From an uncultured Microbacterium sp. (lineage in GTDB: Bacteria > Actinomycetota > Actinomycetes > Actinomycetales > Microbacteriaceae): DNA of 41,548 bases. Position 1 is the stretch's first letter; each line of letters begins with the position of its first letter. The position numbers were made by a program, and so were the translations under genes. The stretch spans positions 1 through 41,548 of the forward strand of contig NZ_CAJYPF010000060.1 in the NCBI RefSeq assembly GCF_913776565.1, in the 5' to 3' direction. Positions 25,430 through 33,274 of the stretch are shown one piece after another. The notes below the pieces were generated by a model that was given only the letters and a program-made list of their open reading frames with translations, made no database searches and was not told where the DNA came from.

Positions 25430-25446
25430 GACGCCGAGGTGGCGTC
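25430..25446 (-). other. Small hairpin at the end of the LacI gene
   Basis: GACGCC (25430-25435) and GGCGTC (25441-25446) form a 6-bp stem with a 5-base loop, overlapping the LacI stop. It is weak and may only modulate readthrough from the regulator into the binding-protein gene. Confidence 0.35.
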
Positions 25447-26497
25447 AGTCCGCGGCCCGGGGTTCCCGCGCGCTGCCGAGGTGCGCGGGAGGGCCGACGG
25501 AAGCCCGACGAACGATCGGGCAGTCCATGAGGTGGGGGGAGATCGTGTCCGCCTCGCGGAGGCCGAGGGCGACCTCCATGGCCCAGCGGCCCATGGCCGC
25601 GTGGGGGAGCGAGACGGTGGTCAGCGGGGGATCGAGCTCGGCCGCGACCAGCTGCTGGTCGTCGTAGCCGACGATCGACAGGTCTTCGGGAATGCGGATG
25701 CCGTGACGGTGCGCCCACATGACGACGCCGGCCGCGATGCGGTCGTTGAAGGCGAAGATGCCCGTGGGGCGCTGCTCGCCCGGCAGGGCGAACAGCTCGG
25801 TGACGGCGCGCTGGCCGCCGGCTGCCGACGTCGGGGCGTAGACGTGCAGAGCGGGATCGGGGGTGATGCCCGCCTCGCTCAGGACGTCGATGTACCCCTG
25901 CAGGCGCAGCTGGGCGGCGATGGGGCGGTCGTCGTCGCCGTCGTCGATGTAGGCGATGCGCCGGTGGCCGGCGTCGAGGAGTTCCTGCGCGGCGGCGCGG
26001 CCCCCGGCGTAGTCATCGGGCACGACAGCGGGGTAGCCGCCGCCGTCCGGGCGGCAGTCGAGGAAGACCGTTCCGGCCGGGAGCCCCGCGGGGGCGGGCA
26101 GCACCCGGTGGTACATCGAGGCGTAGACCATGCCGTCGACGCGGTGGTTGACGAGGGTCGAGATCGCGTCGGACTCGATCTCGGGGTGGCCGTCGGTGTC
26201 GACGAGGATGACGAGACGCTCGTGCTCGCGCGCCACCTCTTGAGCCCCGGCGAGCATCCGGCCGGCGAAGGGGGTCGTGGCGATGCGATCCGATACGAGG
26301 CCGATCGTGCCGGTCACACGGGTGCGCAGGCTCCGGGCGATCGGGTTGGGCGAGTAGCCGACCTCGTCGGCAACCCGGCGCACGCGCTCTTTGGTCTCGT
26401 CCGAGATGCGGGACTCGGCGCCGTTGAGGACGAGCGAGACGGTCGCGGGAGAGACGCCCGCCGCTTTCGCGACGTCGGCGAGACGCACTCGAGTCAT
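25445..26497 (-). CDS. LacI family regulator of the fructoside operon
   Basis: This 350-residue regulator has an N-terminal helix-turn-helix and hinge (RLADVAKAAGVSPATVSLVLNG, YSPNPIARSLRT) and a sugar-responsive core. GGAGGGTGGAG precedes the ATG. It is the first gene of the operon: binding protein, two permeases, kinase and glycosidase follow on the same strand. Two palindromic sites with a central CG lie just upstream of its start (26514-26551), the usual geometry for LacI operators. It probably represses itself and the operon. Confidence 0.9.
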   Translation of the reverse strand: MTRVRLADVAKAAGVSPATVSLVLNGAESRISDETKERVRRVADEVGYSPNPIARSLRTRVTGTIGLVSDRIATTPFAGRMLAGAQEVAREHERLVILVDTDGHPEIESDAISTLVNHRVDGMVYASMYHRVLPAPAGLPAGTVFLDCRPDGGGYPAVVPDDYAGGRAAAQELLDAGHRRIAYIDDGDDDRPIAAQLRLQGYIDVLSEAGITPDPALHVYAPTSAAGGQRAVTELFALPGEQRPTGIFAFNDRIAAGVVMWAHRHGIRIPEDLSIVGYDDQQLVAAELDPPLTTVSLPHAAMGRWAMEVALGLREADTISPHLMDCPIVRRASVGPPAHLGSAREPRAAD

Positions 26498-26513
26498 CGC
26501 TCCACCCTCCGTT

Positions 26514-26551
26514 GGATAATCGATTTATCTTGCTGATAAACCGATTTATCA
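26514..26551 (-). promoter_or_regulatory. LacI-type operators in front of the fructoside operon
   Basis: TGATAAACCGATTTATCA (26534-26551) is an 18-bp palindrome with a central CG and one mismatched pair. GGATAATCGATTTATC (26514-26529) shares the right half exactly but has a weaker left half. Centres are about 20 bp apart, and both lie within 55 bp of the LacI start. It is an AT-rich island in GC-rich DNA. I could not place -35 and -10 boxes with confidence. Confidence 0.75.
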
Positions 26552-26768
26552 GCGACCGAGATCAGTGTGAGGTCTGGGATGCCGCGGTGTCAAGTAACGG
26601 TCGGATCACGACGCTCGCCGTCGAGGCGCGGCTGTCGCGCCGTGCGTGTCGACGCCATGCGCGTCCGCGTGGGGGCGGGTCGTTCGGGTGGGTCGCGGCA
26701 ACCTGCGTCCGGACTCCCCCCGCCACGACATCGCGTGAGGTGGACGAACGCACGCGGCTTCGTGGCTG

Positions 26769-27473
26769 CTACTGCGTGGCGGTCAGGAAGCCCGCCACCA
26801 GGCGCGCTGCATCGGGGCGGTTGCGAAGGTCCGAGGCCTTTCGCACATCGAGTTCGTCGTCGAACTCGACGAGGGGCTGAGCCGCGTCGGGTCCGTCGTG
26901 GCTGACACGCTCGTGCACCCACGAGAAGAAGACGCGAAGCCGGAGTTGCCCGGCCAGGTACCCTTTGCAGGCAACGCGAAGCGCGAGGATCGACACCTCC
27001 TCGCCGTCGCGGTCCAGCGGCCGCCCGCCCGCCTCGACGAGCGCCCGAGAACTGAGGGAGAAAACGTCCGGAGCGGTGGCGTCCGGGTACAGCGAGGCAA
27101 GAGCCGCGAGCGACTCGGTGACCGTGCCGGCGGCTATGAGATCAGCCGCCAGCGCGATGACGTCGCGGGGAGCGACGACCCCCCACTGCATGGCCGCCGT
27201 CGCCTCGCGGAGGGTGGACGGTGCGGGGACACCCAGGCTCGCGACGGTGACGTGCACTCCACCATCGTCTTTCCTGCTCCTCGGCGGCATGGCAGCGGCC
27301 GCGTTCGCCCCGCGCAGCACATCGGCCGGGATGGGTCGGCGGCACGGTGGCTCTGTGCTGAACCCGTGATCGATCTCGTACATGCATTCCGAACAGGTGC
27401 GATCACTGGTGTCGTGATCCGCATCTGCACCGTGCTCGAGGAAGGGATGTCCGCAGTCACCGCACGTCGTCAT
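26769..27473 (-). CDS. Hypothetical protein with N-terminal zinc ribbon
   Basis: This 234-residue protein is not one I recognise. It opens with CGDCGHPF and, about 25 residues later, CSECMYEIDHG. Two CxxC pairs like these usually bind zinc. The rest (about residues 80-230) is mostly helical, soluble and without membrane segments (LREATAAMQWGVVAPRDVIALAADLI, WVHERVSHDGPDAAQPLVEFDDEL). ATG 27473 is chosen because the zinc motif starts two codons later; there is no clear ribosome site. The gene stands alone between the fructoside regulator and the uracil permease gene, with about 250 bp of non-coding DNA on both sides, and its base composition looks a little less GC-rich than its neighbours. Confidence 0.75.
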   Translation of the reverse strand: MTTCGDCGHPFLEHGADADHDTSDRTCSECMYEIDHGFSTEPPCRRPIPADVLRGANAAAAMPPRSRKDDGGVHVTVASLGVPAPSTLREATAAMQWGVVAPRDVIALAADLIAAGTVTESLAALASLYPDATAPDVFSLSSRALVEAGGRPLDRDGEEVSILALRVACKGYLAGQLRLRVFFSWVHERVSHDGPDAAQPLVEFDDELDVRKASDLRNRPDAARLVAGFLTATQ

Positions 27474-27584
27474 GGGCAGGAACCGGAATCGCGCGCGTCT
27501 GGAACGCCGCGCATCCCGTCGTGAACGCCAGCGCGACAAGAGGGACACGACGCGAGCGTATCGGCCGAGTGAGGTCGCTCGGAG

Positions 27585-27664
27585 CCGAAACCGCATGTGC
27601 GCGACGAGACCGCACGCGTTCGTCGTCAACGACGTGCGGTCTCGGCGAACGGATGCGGGTTCGG
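27585..27664. repeat. Structured palindromic repeat, copy A (3' of uracil permease gene)
   Basis: The inner stem CGAGACCGCACG (27605-27616) is fully complementary to 27633-27644. Outer arms CCGAA (27585-27589) and CCGCAT (27591-27596) pair with 27660-27664 and 27653-27658. The word CGARACCGCAYG thus occurs four times, two per strand. The same blocks recur in copy B at 29081-29158. Confidence 0.75.
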
Positions 27665-27694
27665 CGCGCGGCACCGCGCGGCGCCGCGCGGCGC
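27665..27694. repeat. 10-bp tandem repeat, three units
   Basis: CGCGCGGCAC (27665-27674) is followed by two exact CGCGCGGCGC units (27675-27684, 27685-27694). It lies between structured repeat A and the end of the uracil permease gene. Length could vary between strains by slippage. Confidence 0.65.
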
Positions 27695-27699
27695 CGCCC

Positions 27700-27717
27700 G
27701 ACGGCCGCCCGGCCGTC
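27700..27717 (-). terminator. Short hairpin at the end of the uracil permease gene
   Basis: GACGGCC (27700-27706) and GGCCGTC (27711-27717) form a 7-bp stem with a 4-base loop that reaches into the permease stop codon. With the repeat that follows it may end transcription. Confidence 0.4.
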
Positions 27718-29056
27718 AGGCGGGATCGCCGCCGAGCGGACCCACCGCCGGGATGGGGCCGCCGTCGTCCGCACCGGTCCTGCGGGCGCGGGCGATCGCG
27801 TTGCCCAGGTGGTAGATCACCAGGGCGGCGACCGATCCGAGCACGATCGCGCCGAGCTGGAAGTCTCCCCACTGCATCGTGAACCCGGCGATCGCGAGGA
27901 CCAGGGCCACGGCTCCCGTGTACTGGTTGACCGGGCGCGAGAAGTCGACGCGGTTGTCGACCCAGATCTTGATGCCGATGATGCCGATCAGACCGTACAG
28001 CGCGGTGGTGACACCGCCGAGCACCCCCGGCGGGATCGTGTTGAACACCGCGCCGACCTTGGGCGACAGGCTCAGCACGATCGCGGTCAGACCGGCGACC
28101 CAGTACACCGCCGTGGAGTACACGCGGGTCGCGGACATGACGCCGATGTTCTCGCCGTAGGTGGTCGTGCCCGAGCCGCCGAACGCTCCGGCGAGCGTCG
28201 TGGCGGCGCCGTCGGCGATGAGGGCGCGGCCGGTGGAGCGGTTGGCCGTGGCATCCGTCATCGCCGCCACACCGCGCACGTGCCCGACGTTCTCGGCCAC
28301 GAGCACCAGGACGACGGGAAGGAACATCGCGATGACCGACCACGTGCCGGCCGACGCGAAGTCCGGGAAGCGGAACTCGGGCAGGCCGACCCACGGTGCC
28401 GCCTCGACGGCGGCGAAGTCGATCAGCGTCTCGCCCGTGGCGACCTGGATCAGCACCGTCGCGACGTACCCGACGATGACGCCGAGGAAGATCGAGATGC
28501 GCCCCAGGAAGCCGCGGAACAGGACGCTGAACAGGATGACGGCGACGAGCGTGATCGTTCCCGGCAGCGGCTGCACCTGGAAGTTCGACCACGCGACCGG
28601 TGCGAGGTTGAAGCCGATCAGTGCGACGATCGCGCCCGCGACCACGGGAGGCATGACTCGGTCGACCCAGCCGAGTCCGGCGAACTGCACGACGAAGCCG
28701 ATCGCCATGAGCAGCACGCCCACGGCGACGATGCCCGCGAGGGCCGAGCCGCCGGTGGCGTCCATGGTCGTCGCAGCGGTGATCGGGGCGATGAACGCGA
28801 ACGACGACCCGAGGTAGCTGGGCAGGCGGTTGCGCGTCACGAGCAGGAAGAGCAGCGTGCCCACGCCCGAGAACAGCAGCGTCGTCGACACCGGGAACCC
28901 GGTGAGCACCGGCACCAGGAACGTCGCGCCGAACATCGCGATCACGTGCTGCAGGCCGATCGCGATGGTGGCGCCCCAGTTGAGTCGTTCGCCCGGGGCG
29001 ACGACCGCCCCCGGTGCGACGGTGCGCCCATCGCCGTGCAGCTTCCAGCGGAACAT
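27716..29056 (-). CDS. Uracil/xanthine permease, NCS2 family (UraA-like)
   Basis: This 446-residue membrane protein of the nucleobase:cation symporter-2 family imports a nucleobase with protons. The substrate-site residues of UraA are conserved: VLVAENVGHVRG (Glu and His of helix 8) and GGSGTTTYGENIGVMSATRVYS (helix 10 Glu). About 14 hydrophobic segments are present. GAGGAGACAT precedes the ATG. The gene is flanked on both sides by copies of one structured repeat. purC lies upstream on the same strand, so purine or pyrimidine supply is the theme, but uracil versus xanthine cannot be settled by eye. Confidence 0.93.
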   Translation of the reverse strand: MFRWKLHGDGRTVAPGAVVAPGERLNWGATIAIGLQHVIAMFGATFLVPVLTGFPVSTTLLFSGVGTLLFLLVTRNRLPSYLGSSFAFIAPITAATTMDATGGSALAGIVAVGVLLMAIGFVVQFAGLGWVDRVMPPVVAGAIVALIGFNLAPVAWSNFQVQPLPGTITLVAVILFSVLFRGFLGRISIFLGVIVGYVATVLIQVATGETLIDFAAVEAAPWVGLPEFRFPDFASAGTWSVIAMFLPVVLVLVAENVGHVRGVAAMTDATANRSTGRALIADGAATTLAGAFGGSGTTTYGENIGVMSATRVYSTAVYWVAGLTAIVLSLSPKVGAVFNTIPPGVLGGVTTALYGLIGIIGIKIWVDNRVDFSRPVNQYTGAVALVLAIAGFTMQWGDFQLGAIVLGSVAALVIYHLGNAIARARRTGADDGGPIPAVGPLGGDPA

Positions 29057-29080
29057 ATGTCTCCTCGGGGTGATGGATGC

Positions 29081-29158
29081 CGAGACCGCACGCGTCTGCC
29101 GAGAGCGCAGGCCCTCGGCGTCAGAAACGTGCGTCTTCGGCGAGCGGGTGCGGTTTCG
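29081..29158. repeat. Structured palindromic repeat, copy B (5' of uracil permease gene)
   Basis: CGAGACCGCACGCGT (29081-29095) is identical to 27605-27619 in copy A. ACGTGCG-TCTTCGGCGAGCGG and GTGCGGTTTCG (29127-29158) align with 27632-27663 with few changes. Here GTGCGGTTTCG pairs with the left word with one G-U, and an inserted GCCGAG/CTCGGC hairpin (29098-29103, 29114-29119) fills the middle. Both copies point the same way. This one ends 25 bp before the permease start. Confidence 0.75.
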
Positions 29159-29185
29159 CGGCCTGACGGTCGAGCGACGGCGGGG

Positions 29186-30118
29186 TCAGGACGCCGTCAG
29201 CAGGCGCAGCAGGGTCGCGTAGCGCTCGCGCGTGCGCTCGACGATCTCGTCGGGCAGGGTGGGGGGCTCGCCCTGCTTGTCCCAGTTCGCCGCGAGCCAA
29301 TCGCGGACGATCTGCTTGTCGAAGCTCGCCATGCGCTCGGCCGGGGTCGTGCCGGTGCGCCAGGACTCGGCATCCCAGTATCGGGACGAGTCCGAGGTGA
29401 GCACCTCGTCGGCCAGGGTCAGCACGCCCTCGGCGTCGAAGCCGAACTCGAACTTGGTGTCGGCGAGGATCAGGCCGTGCGCCTCGGCGGTGGCGGCGGC
29501 GCGGCGGTAGATCTCGAGCGAGAGGTCGCGCAGCGCGGTCGCCGTCCCGGCCCCGACCAACTCGACCGACCGTTCGAAGGTGATGTTCTCGTCGTGCTCG
29601 CCCATCGGCGCCTTGAACGCCGGGGTGTAGAGGGGTTCGGGGAGGCGGTCGCCGTCCGAGAGCCCCTCGGGGAGCGGGATGCCGCACACCGTGCCCGACG
29701 CGCGGTACTCGGCCCAGCCCGAACCGGTCAGGTAGCCGCGTACGACGCACTCGATCGGCTGCATGTCGAGCGAGCGCACGAGCATCGCCCGCCCCTGCAC
29801 GGCATCCGGGATCACCGAGATCGCGTCGTCGGAGGCCAGCACGTGGTCGGGTGCGAGGTGGTGGGGGATGCCCGGACCGCCGTCGGCCCCCGCGAGCTGA
29901 TCGAACCACCACAGGCTCAGCGTGGTCAGCAGTTCGCCTTTGTCCGGGATGCCGGGGCTCAGCACCTGATCGAAGGCGCTGACGCGGTCGCTGGCCACCA
30001 CGAGCAGTCGCGCGGGGGCCGCGTCGTCGGCGGTGTCGGCGGGCACGTAGAGGTCGCGAACCTTGCCGGAATAGACGTGTCGCCAACCGGGGAGCTCGAG
30101 CGGGGGAGCGGAGGTCAC
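29186..30118 (-). CDS. purC: Phosphoribosylaminoimidazole-succinocarboxamide synthase (SAICAR synthase)
   Basis: This 310-residue enzyme joins CAIR and aspartate with ATP in purine synthesis. Family motifs are clear: VYSGKVRDLY at the nucleotide loop, ASDRVSAFDQVLSPGIPDKG, and the signature PIECVVRGYLTGSGWAEY. GTG 30118 puts the family N terminus (LPGWRHVYSGKVRDLY) eight residues in, as usual. ATG 30170 is in frame and would add 17 residues of Pro/Ala-rich sequence, which is less likely. It is divergent from the BCCT gene and precedes the uracil permease gene on the same strand. Confidence 0.97.
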   Translation of the reverse strand: MTSAPPLELPGWRHVYSGKVRDLYVPADTADDAAPARLLVVASDRVSAFDQVLSPGIPDKGELLTTLSLWWFDQLAGADGGPGIPHHLAPDHVLASDDAISVIPDAVQGRAMLVRSLDMQPIECVVRGYLTGSGWAEYRASGTVCGIPLPEGLSDGDRLPEPLYTPAFKAPMGEHDENITFERSVELVGAGTATALRDLSLEIYRRAAATAEAHGLILADTKFEFGFDAEGVLTLADEVLTSDSSRYWDAESWRTGTTPAERMASFDKQIVRDWLAANWDKQGEPPTLPDEIVERTRERYATLLRLLTAS

Positions 30119-30229
30119 CCGCTCATTATCGCGGGTCCCCGCGGGCGGTGCGGGCGCGGATTGTTCCATAGCCGCCTTCGCGGCGCCTGCCCCCGGGGCG
30201 TGCGCAGACCCCTGGCTAGCCTGAAAGGT

Positions 30230-31960
30230 ATGACCGAGGCAGCCCCCGACACCGCGGCATCCATCGATCCCCACGCGGGGAGCCGCCATCAGACCATCCG
30301 CGGCTGGGTCTTCTGGCCCGCCGCCGCCATCGCGCTGGCGTTCATCGCGTTCGCGCTGTTCTTCCCCGCGGCGGCCGAGGCCGCGTTCGACGCGGTGCAG
30401 ACGACGATCGTGTCGACCTTCAACTGGTACTACGTGCTGATCGCGGCGTTCTTCGTCGTGTTCGCCCTGGCGATGGGCTTCAGCCGTTTCGGCAATATCA
30501 AGCTCGGTCAGGACGACGACGAGCCGGAGTTCTCGACCATCTCGTGGTTCTCGCTGCTGTTCGCCGCGGGAATGGGTATCGGCCTGGTCTTCTACGGGGT
30601 GAGCGAACCGCTCAGCCACTTCGTCTCCCCGCGGCCCGGGGTGACCGGCACTCCCGCCGAGCTCGCGCAGCAGGCGATGTCGCAGACGTTCCTGCACTGG
30701 GGCGTGCACGCGTGGTCCATCTACGTCGTGCTGGGTCTCGCCCTCGCCTACGCCTTCCACCGTCGCAAGCGCCCGCGCACGATCCGCTGGGCGCTCGAGC
30801 CGATCCTCGGCGCCCGTCTCGTCCAGGGCGGCTGGGGCAACGCCGTCGACGTGGCGGCTCTCGTGGGCACGCTCTTCGGCGTGGCGACCTCGCTCGGGCT
30901 GGGTGTCATCCAGATCAGCGCCGGACTCGATTTCCTCGGCGTCGTGCCGCCGTCGATCATCAGCCAGGCGATCATCATCGGCATCATCACGGGCTTCGTC
31001 CTGTTCTCGCTGCTCTCGGGCGTGGGCAAGGGCATGAAGTGGCTGTCGAACATCAACCTGGTACTCGCGGCACTGCTCATGCTGTTCCTGCTCTTCGTCG
31101 GGCCCACCGAGTTCCTGCTGCGCGACGTCGTCCAATCGATCGGCAACTACATCCAGAGCTTCGTCGGACTGTCGTTCACGGTCAGCGCCTACGCGGGCGA
31201 CGACGGTGTGGCCTGGCAGGGTGCCTGGACGGCGTTCTACTGGGGCTGGTGGATCTCGTGGGCGCCCTTCGTCGGCATCTTCATCGCCCGCATCTCGCGC
31301 GGTCGGACGGTGCGGGAGTTCGTCGTCGGCGTGATCCTGGTCCCCACGCTCGTCGGCATCCTGTGGTTCACCGTCCTCGGCGGCACCGCGATCTACGGGG
31401 AGTTGACCGGGACGGCATCGCTGGCCGGTCCCGATGGTTCGGTCGACGTGTCGACGGCGCTGTTCCAGATGCTCGAGGGGGTGCCCGGCTCAGCCGTGAT
31501 GATCGTGGGCTTCCTCATCCTGATCGCGGTGTTCTTCATCACCTCCGCGGATTCCGGGGCTCTCGTGATGAGCATGATCGCGACCGGCGGCGAAGAGGAG
31601 CCGAAGAACTGGGTGCGTGTCTTCTTCGCCCTGGCCACCGCCATCATCGCTTTCGCTCTGCTCATCGCGGGTGGGCTCACGGCCCTGCAGACCGCGGCGA
31701 TCAGCATCGCCCTGCCCTTCAGCGTGGTGCTGCTGGCGATCTGCTGGGCGACCGTCACCGCGTTCCGCCGCGAGATGAAGGCGTACGACAAGGCTGAGCG
31801 CGCGCAGCTGCGGGACTCGATCGGCGAGCACTACGGGCTCGAGGTCGAGGAGGCGAACCAGCGCGGCATCTTCGGCCTGCCGGCGCGGTGGCGCCAGCGG
31901 CGGTCGGTGCCGGCGGCACCGGAGGAGTCGACGGTCGCCTCCGCGCCCGAGAAGGGCTGA
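30230..31960 (+). CDS. BCCT family osmolyte transporter (BetP-like)
   Basis: This 576-residue sodium-coupled carrier imports glycine betaine, ectoine or a related compatible solute. Diagnostic segments are GMGIGLVFYGVSEPLSHF in helix 3, QAMSQTFLHWGVHAWSIY, and the family core FYWGWWISWAPFVGIFIARISRGRTVREFV. Twelve helices are expected. The GMGIGL motif is that of BetP-type betaine carriers. A charged C-terminal tail of about 70 residues could sense osmotic stress, as in BetP. AAAGG is the ribosome site. It stands alone and converges on the ROK gene with 9 bp between. Confidence 0.95.
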   Translation: MTEAAPDTAASIDPHAGSRHQTIRGWVFWPAAAIALAFIAFALFFPAAAEAAFDAVQTTIVSTFNWYYVLIAAFFVVFALAMGFSRFGNIKLGQDDDEPEFSTISWFSLLFAAGMGIGLVFYGVSEPLSHFVSPRPGVTGTPAELAQQAMSQTFLHWGVHAWSIYVVLGLALAYAFHRRKRPRTIRWALEPILGARLVQGGWGNAVDVAALVGTLFGVATSLGLGVIQISAGLDFLGVVPPSIISQAIIIGIITGFVLFSLLSGVGKGMKWLSNINLVLAALLMLFLLFVGPTEFLLRDVVQSIGNYIQSFVGLSFTVSAYAGDDGVAWQGAWTAFYWGWWISWAPFVGIFIARISRGRTVREFVVGVILVPTLVGILWFTVLGGTAIYGELTGTASLAGPDGSVDVSTALFQMLEGVPGSAVMIVGFLILIAVFFITSADSGALVMSMIATGGEEEPKNWVRVFFALATAIIAFALLIAGGLTALQTAAISIALPFSVVLLAICWATVTAFRREMKAYDKAERAQLRDSIGEHYGLEVEEANQRGIFGLPARWRQRRSVPAAPEESTVASAPEKG

Positions 31961-31969
31961 GGGGCGGGG

Positions 31970-33136
31970 TCAGACGGGGGCGGTCGCGCGCTTGAGGATC
32001 TCGTCGAGCGAGGCCGGTCGCAGGATCGCGTCGCTCGAGATGAGCGCCAGTCCGATGACCCCGGCCAGGGCGCCCAGGTCGGAACGCGCGATCACCAGGT
32101 CGCGCGTGACGAGCGGCGTCGCGCGCTGATAGACGCGTTCCCGGATGCCGGACATCAGCACCTCGTCGCACTCGGCGAGCTGGCCCGACAGGGCGATGGC
32201 GCGCGGGTTGAGGATGCTGACGAGGTCGGCGATCGCATCGCCGATCACGCGTCCGGCGCCGCGGACCCGGCGCACGGCGTCGATGTCGCCCCTCTGCACC
32301 AGCTCGACGATGTCGCGGACGCCGTGGACCGACAGCCCCGCCTGGTCGAGTTCGCGTTCGATCGCCCATCCGCCGGCGTAGGCCTCCACGCAGTCGAAGC
32401 TGCCGCAGCGGCACTCGCGCGCGGGTGACTCCACGATCACCGCGCGGGTGTGGCCGATGTCGCCGGCCGCGCCCTTGTCGCCGCGGATGATCTGGCCGTT
32501 GAAGACCAGCCCGGCGCCAATGCCTGTTCCGAGCTTGAGGGCGATGACGTTGTCGAGGCGATGATGCCGGGACTCGGCGACCGCGCGGGCGTTGGCGTCG
32601 TTCTCGACGATCACGGGCGCGGCGTAGGCCGGGGCGAACCACCCCGCAATGTCGAAGCGGTCCCACCCGGTCATGATCGGGGGGTTCACGACGCGGTGCG
32701 CGGCGAACTCGACCGGCCCGGGGACGCCGATGGCGATGGCCCAGACGTCGGCGTCGGGGCGGAGTGATCGGAAGGCCTCGAGGATGGCGCCGAGGACGGG
32801 CTCCGGGCCCTCCCAGACGTCGATGGCGACCTCGGTCTGCGCGAGGGGGGTTCCGCTCAGGTCGCAGGCCGCGGCGGTGAAGCCGGTCGCGCCGATGTCG
32901 GCGCACAGGATCACGGCGCGGTCGGCGCGGAAGGCGAACCGACTCGAGGGGCGTCCGCCGGTGGACTCTCCCCCCTCGAGGGGTTGCAGCAGCCCCGCGA
33001 CCGTGAGCGCGGCGAGGCGGTGGTTGATGGTCGATCGCGACAGCCCGGACAGCGTGATGACGTCGGTGCGGCTGAGCGACCCGTGCTCGCGGAAGAGTCC
33101 GAGTACGTCGCTCTCGTGCGATCCCAGCTCCGTCAT
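31970..33136 (-). CDS. ROK family regulator, FrcR-like
   Basis: This 388-residue protein has an N-terminal winged helix (LSRTDVITLSGLSRSTINHRLAAL) and a ROK domain with ENDANARAVAE and a zinc motif with its His and Cys residues intact (GHTR...CRCGSFDCVEAYAGG). GAGGAGG precedes the ATG. It is divergent from the frcB-like gene, and the 138-bp gap between them holds repeated GTAACCGAAA sites. In Sinorhizobium meliloti frcBCAK, as I recall, a regulator gene also lies upstream. It probably represses the importer and itself until a ketose is present. Confidence 0.92.
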   Translation of the reverse strand: MTELGSHESDVLGLFREHGSLSRTDVITLSGLSRSTINHRLAALTVAGLLQPLEGGESTGGRPSSRFAFRADRAVILCADIGATGFTAAACDLSGTPLAQTEVAIDVWEGPEPVLGAILEAFRSLRPDADVWAIAIGVPGPVEFAAHRVVNPPIMTGWDRFDIAGWFAPAYAAPVIVENDANARAVAESRHHRLDNVIALKLGTGIGAGLVFNGQIIRGDKGAAGDIGHTRAVIVESPARECRCGSFDCVEAYAGGWAIERELDQAGLSVHGVRDIVELVQRGDIDAVRRVRGAGRVIGDAIADLVSILNPRAIALSGQLAECDEVLMSGIRERVYQRATPLVTRDLVIARSDLGALAGVIGLALISSDAILRPASLDEILKRATAPV

Positions 33137-33167
33137 CGCGTCACCTCCTCGTCAGCGTGATCACATC

Positions 33168-33240
33168 GTAACCGAAACCTCAAAGATCACCATCTTTTGT
33201 GTTGTCAGTAACCGAAAGGGGCGCTACATTGACGTTACCG
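33168..33240 (+). promoter_or_regulatory. Divergent ROK/frcB promoter region with GTAACCGAAA sites
   Basis: GTAACCGAAA occurs exactly at 33168-33177 and 33208-33217, 40 bp apart (about four helical turns). An inverted partial copy, GTTACCG, is at 33234-33240. For the frcB-like gene a promoter fits: -35 TTGTCA (33202-33207), 17-bp spacer, -10 TACATT (33225-33230). The second site fills the start of that spacer. The first site lies close to the ROK gene start. Confidence 0.75.
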
Positions 33241-33274
33241 GCACGCAGTGGTGCCCCCAACTCGAAGGACAGAG

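Noticed and set aside
26512..26905. Small plus-strand open frames upstream of the fructoside LacI gene
   Set aside because: They have no ribosome sites, low-complexity Arg-rich products, and overlap the operators and the end of the zinc-ribbon gene.
27521..30229. Open frame continuous with and upstream of the BCCT gene
   Set aside because: The upstream part is antisense to the uracil permease and purC genes and shows no domain. The real start at 30230 has a ribosome site and the family N terminus.
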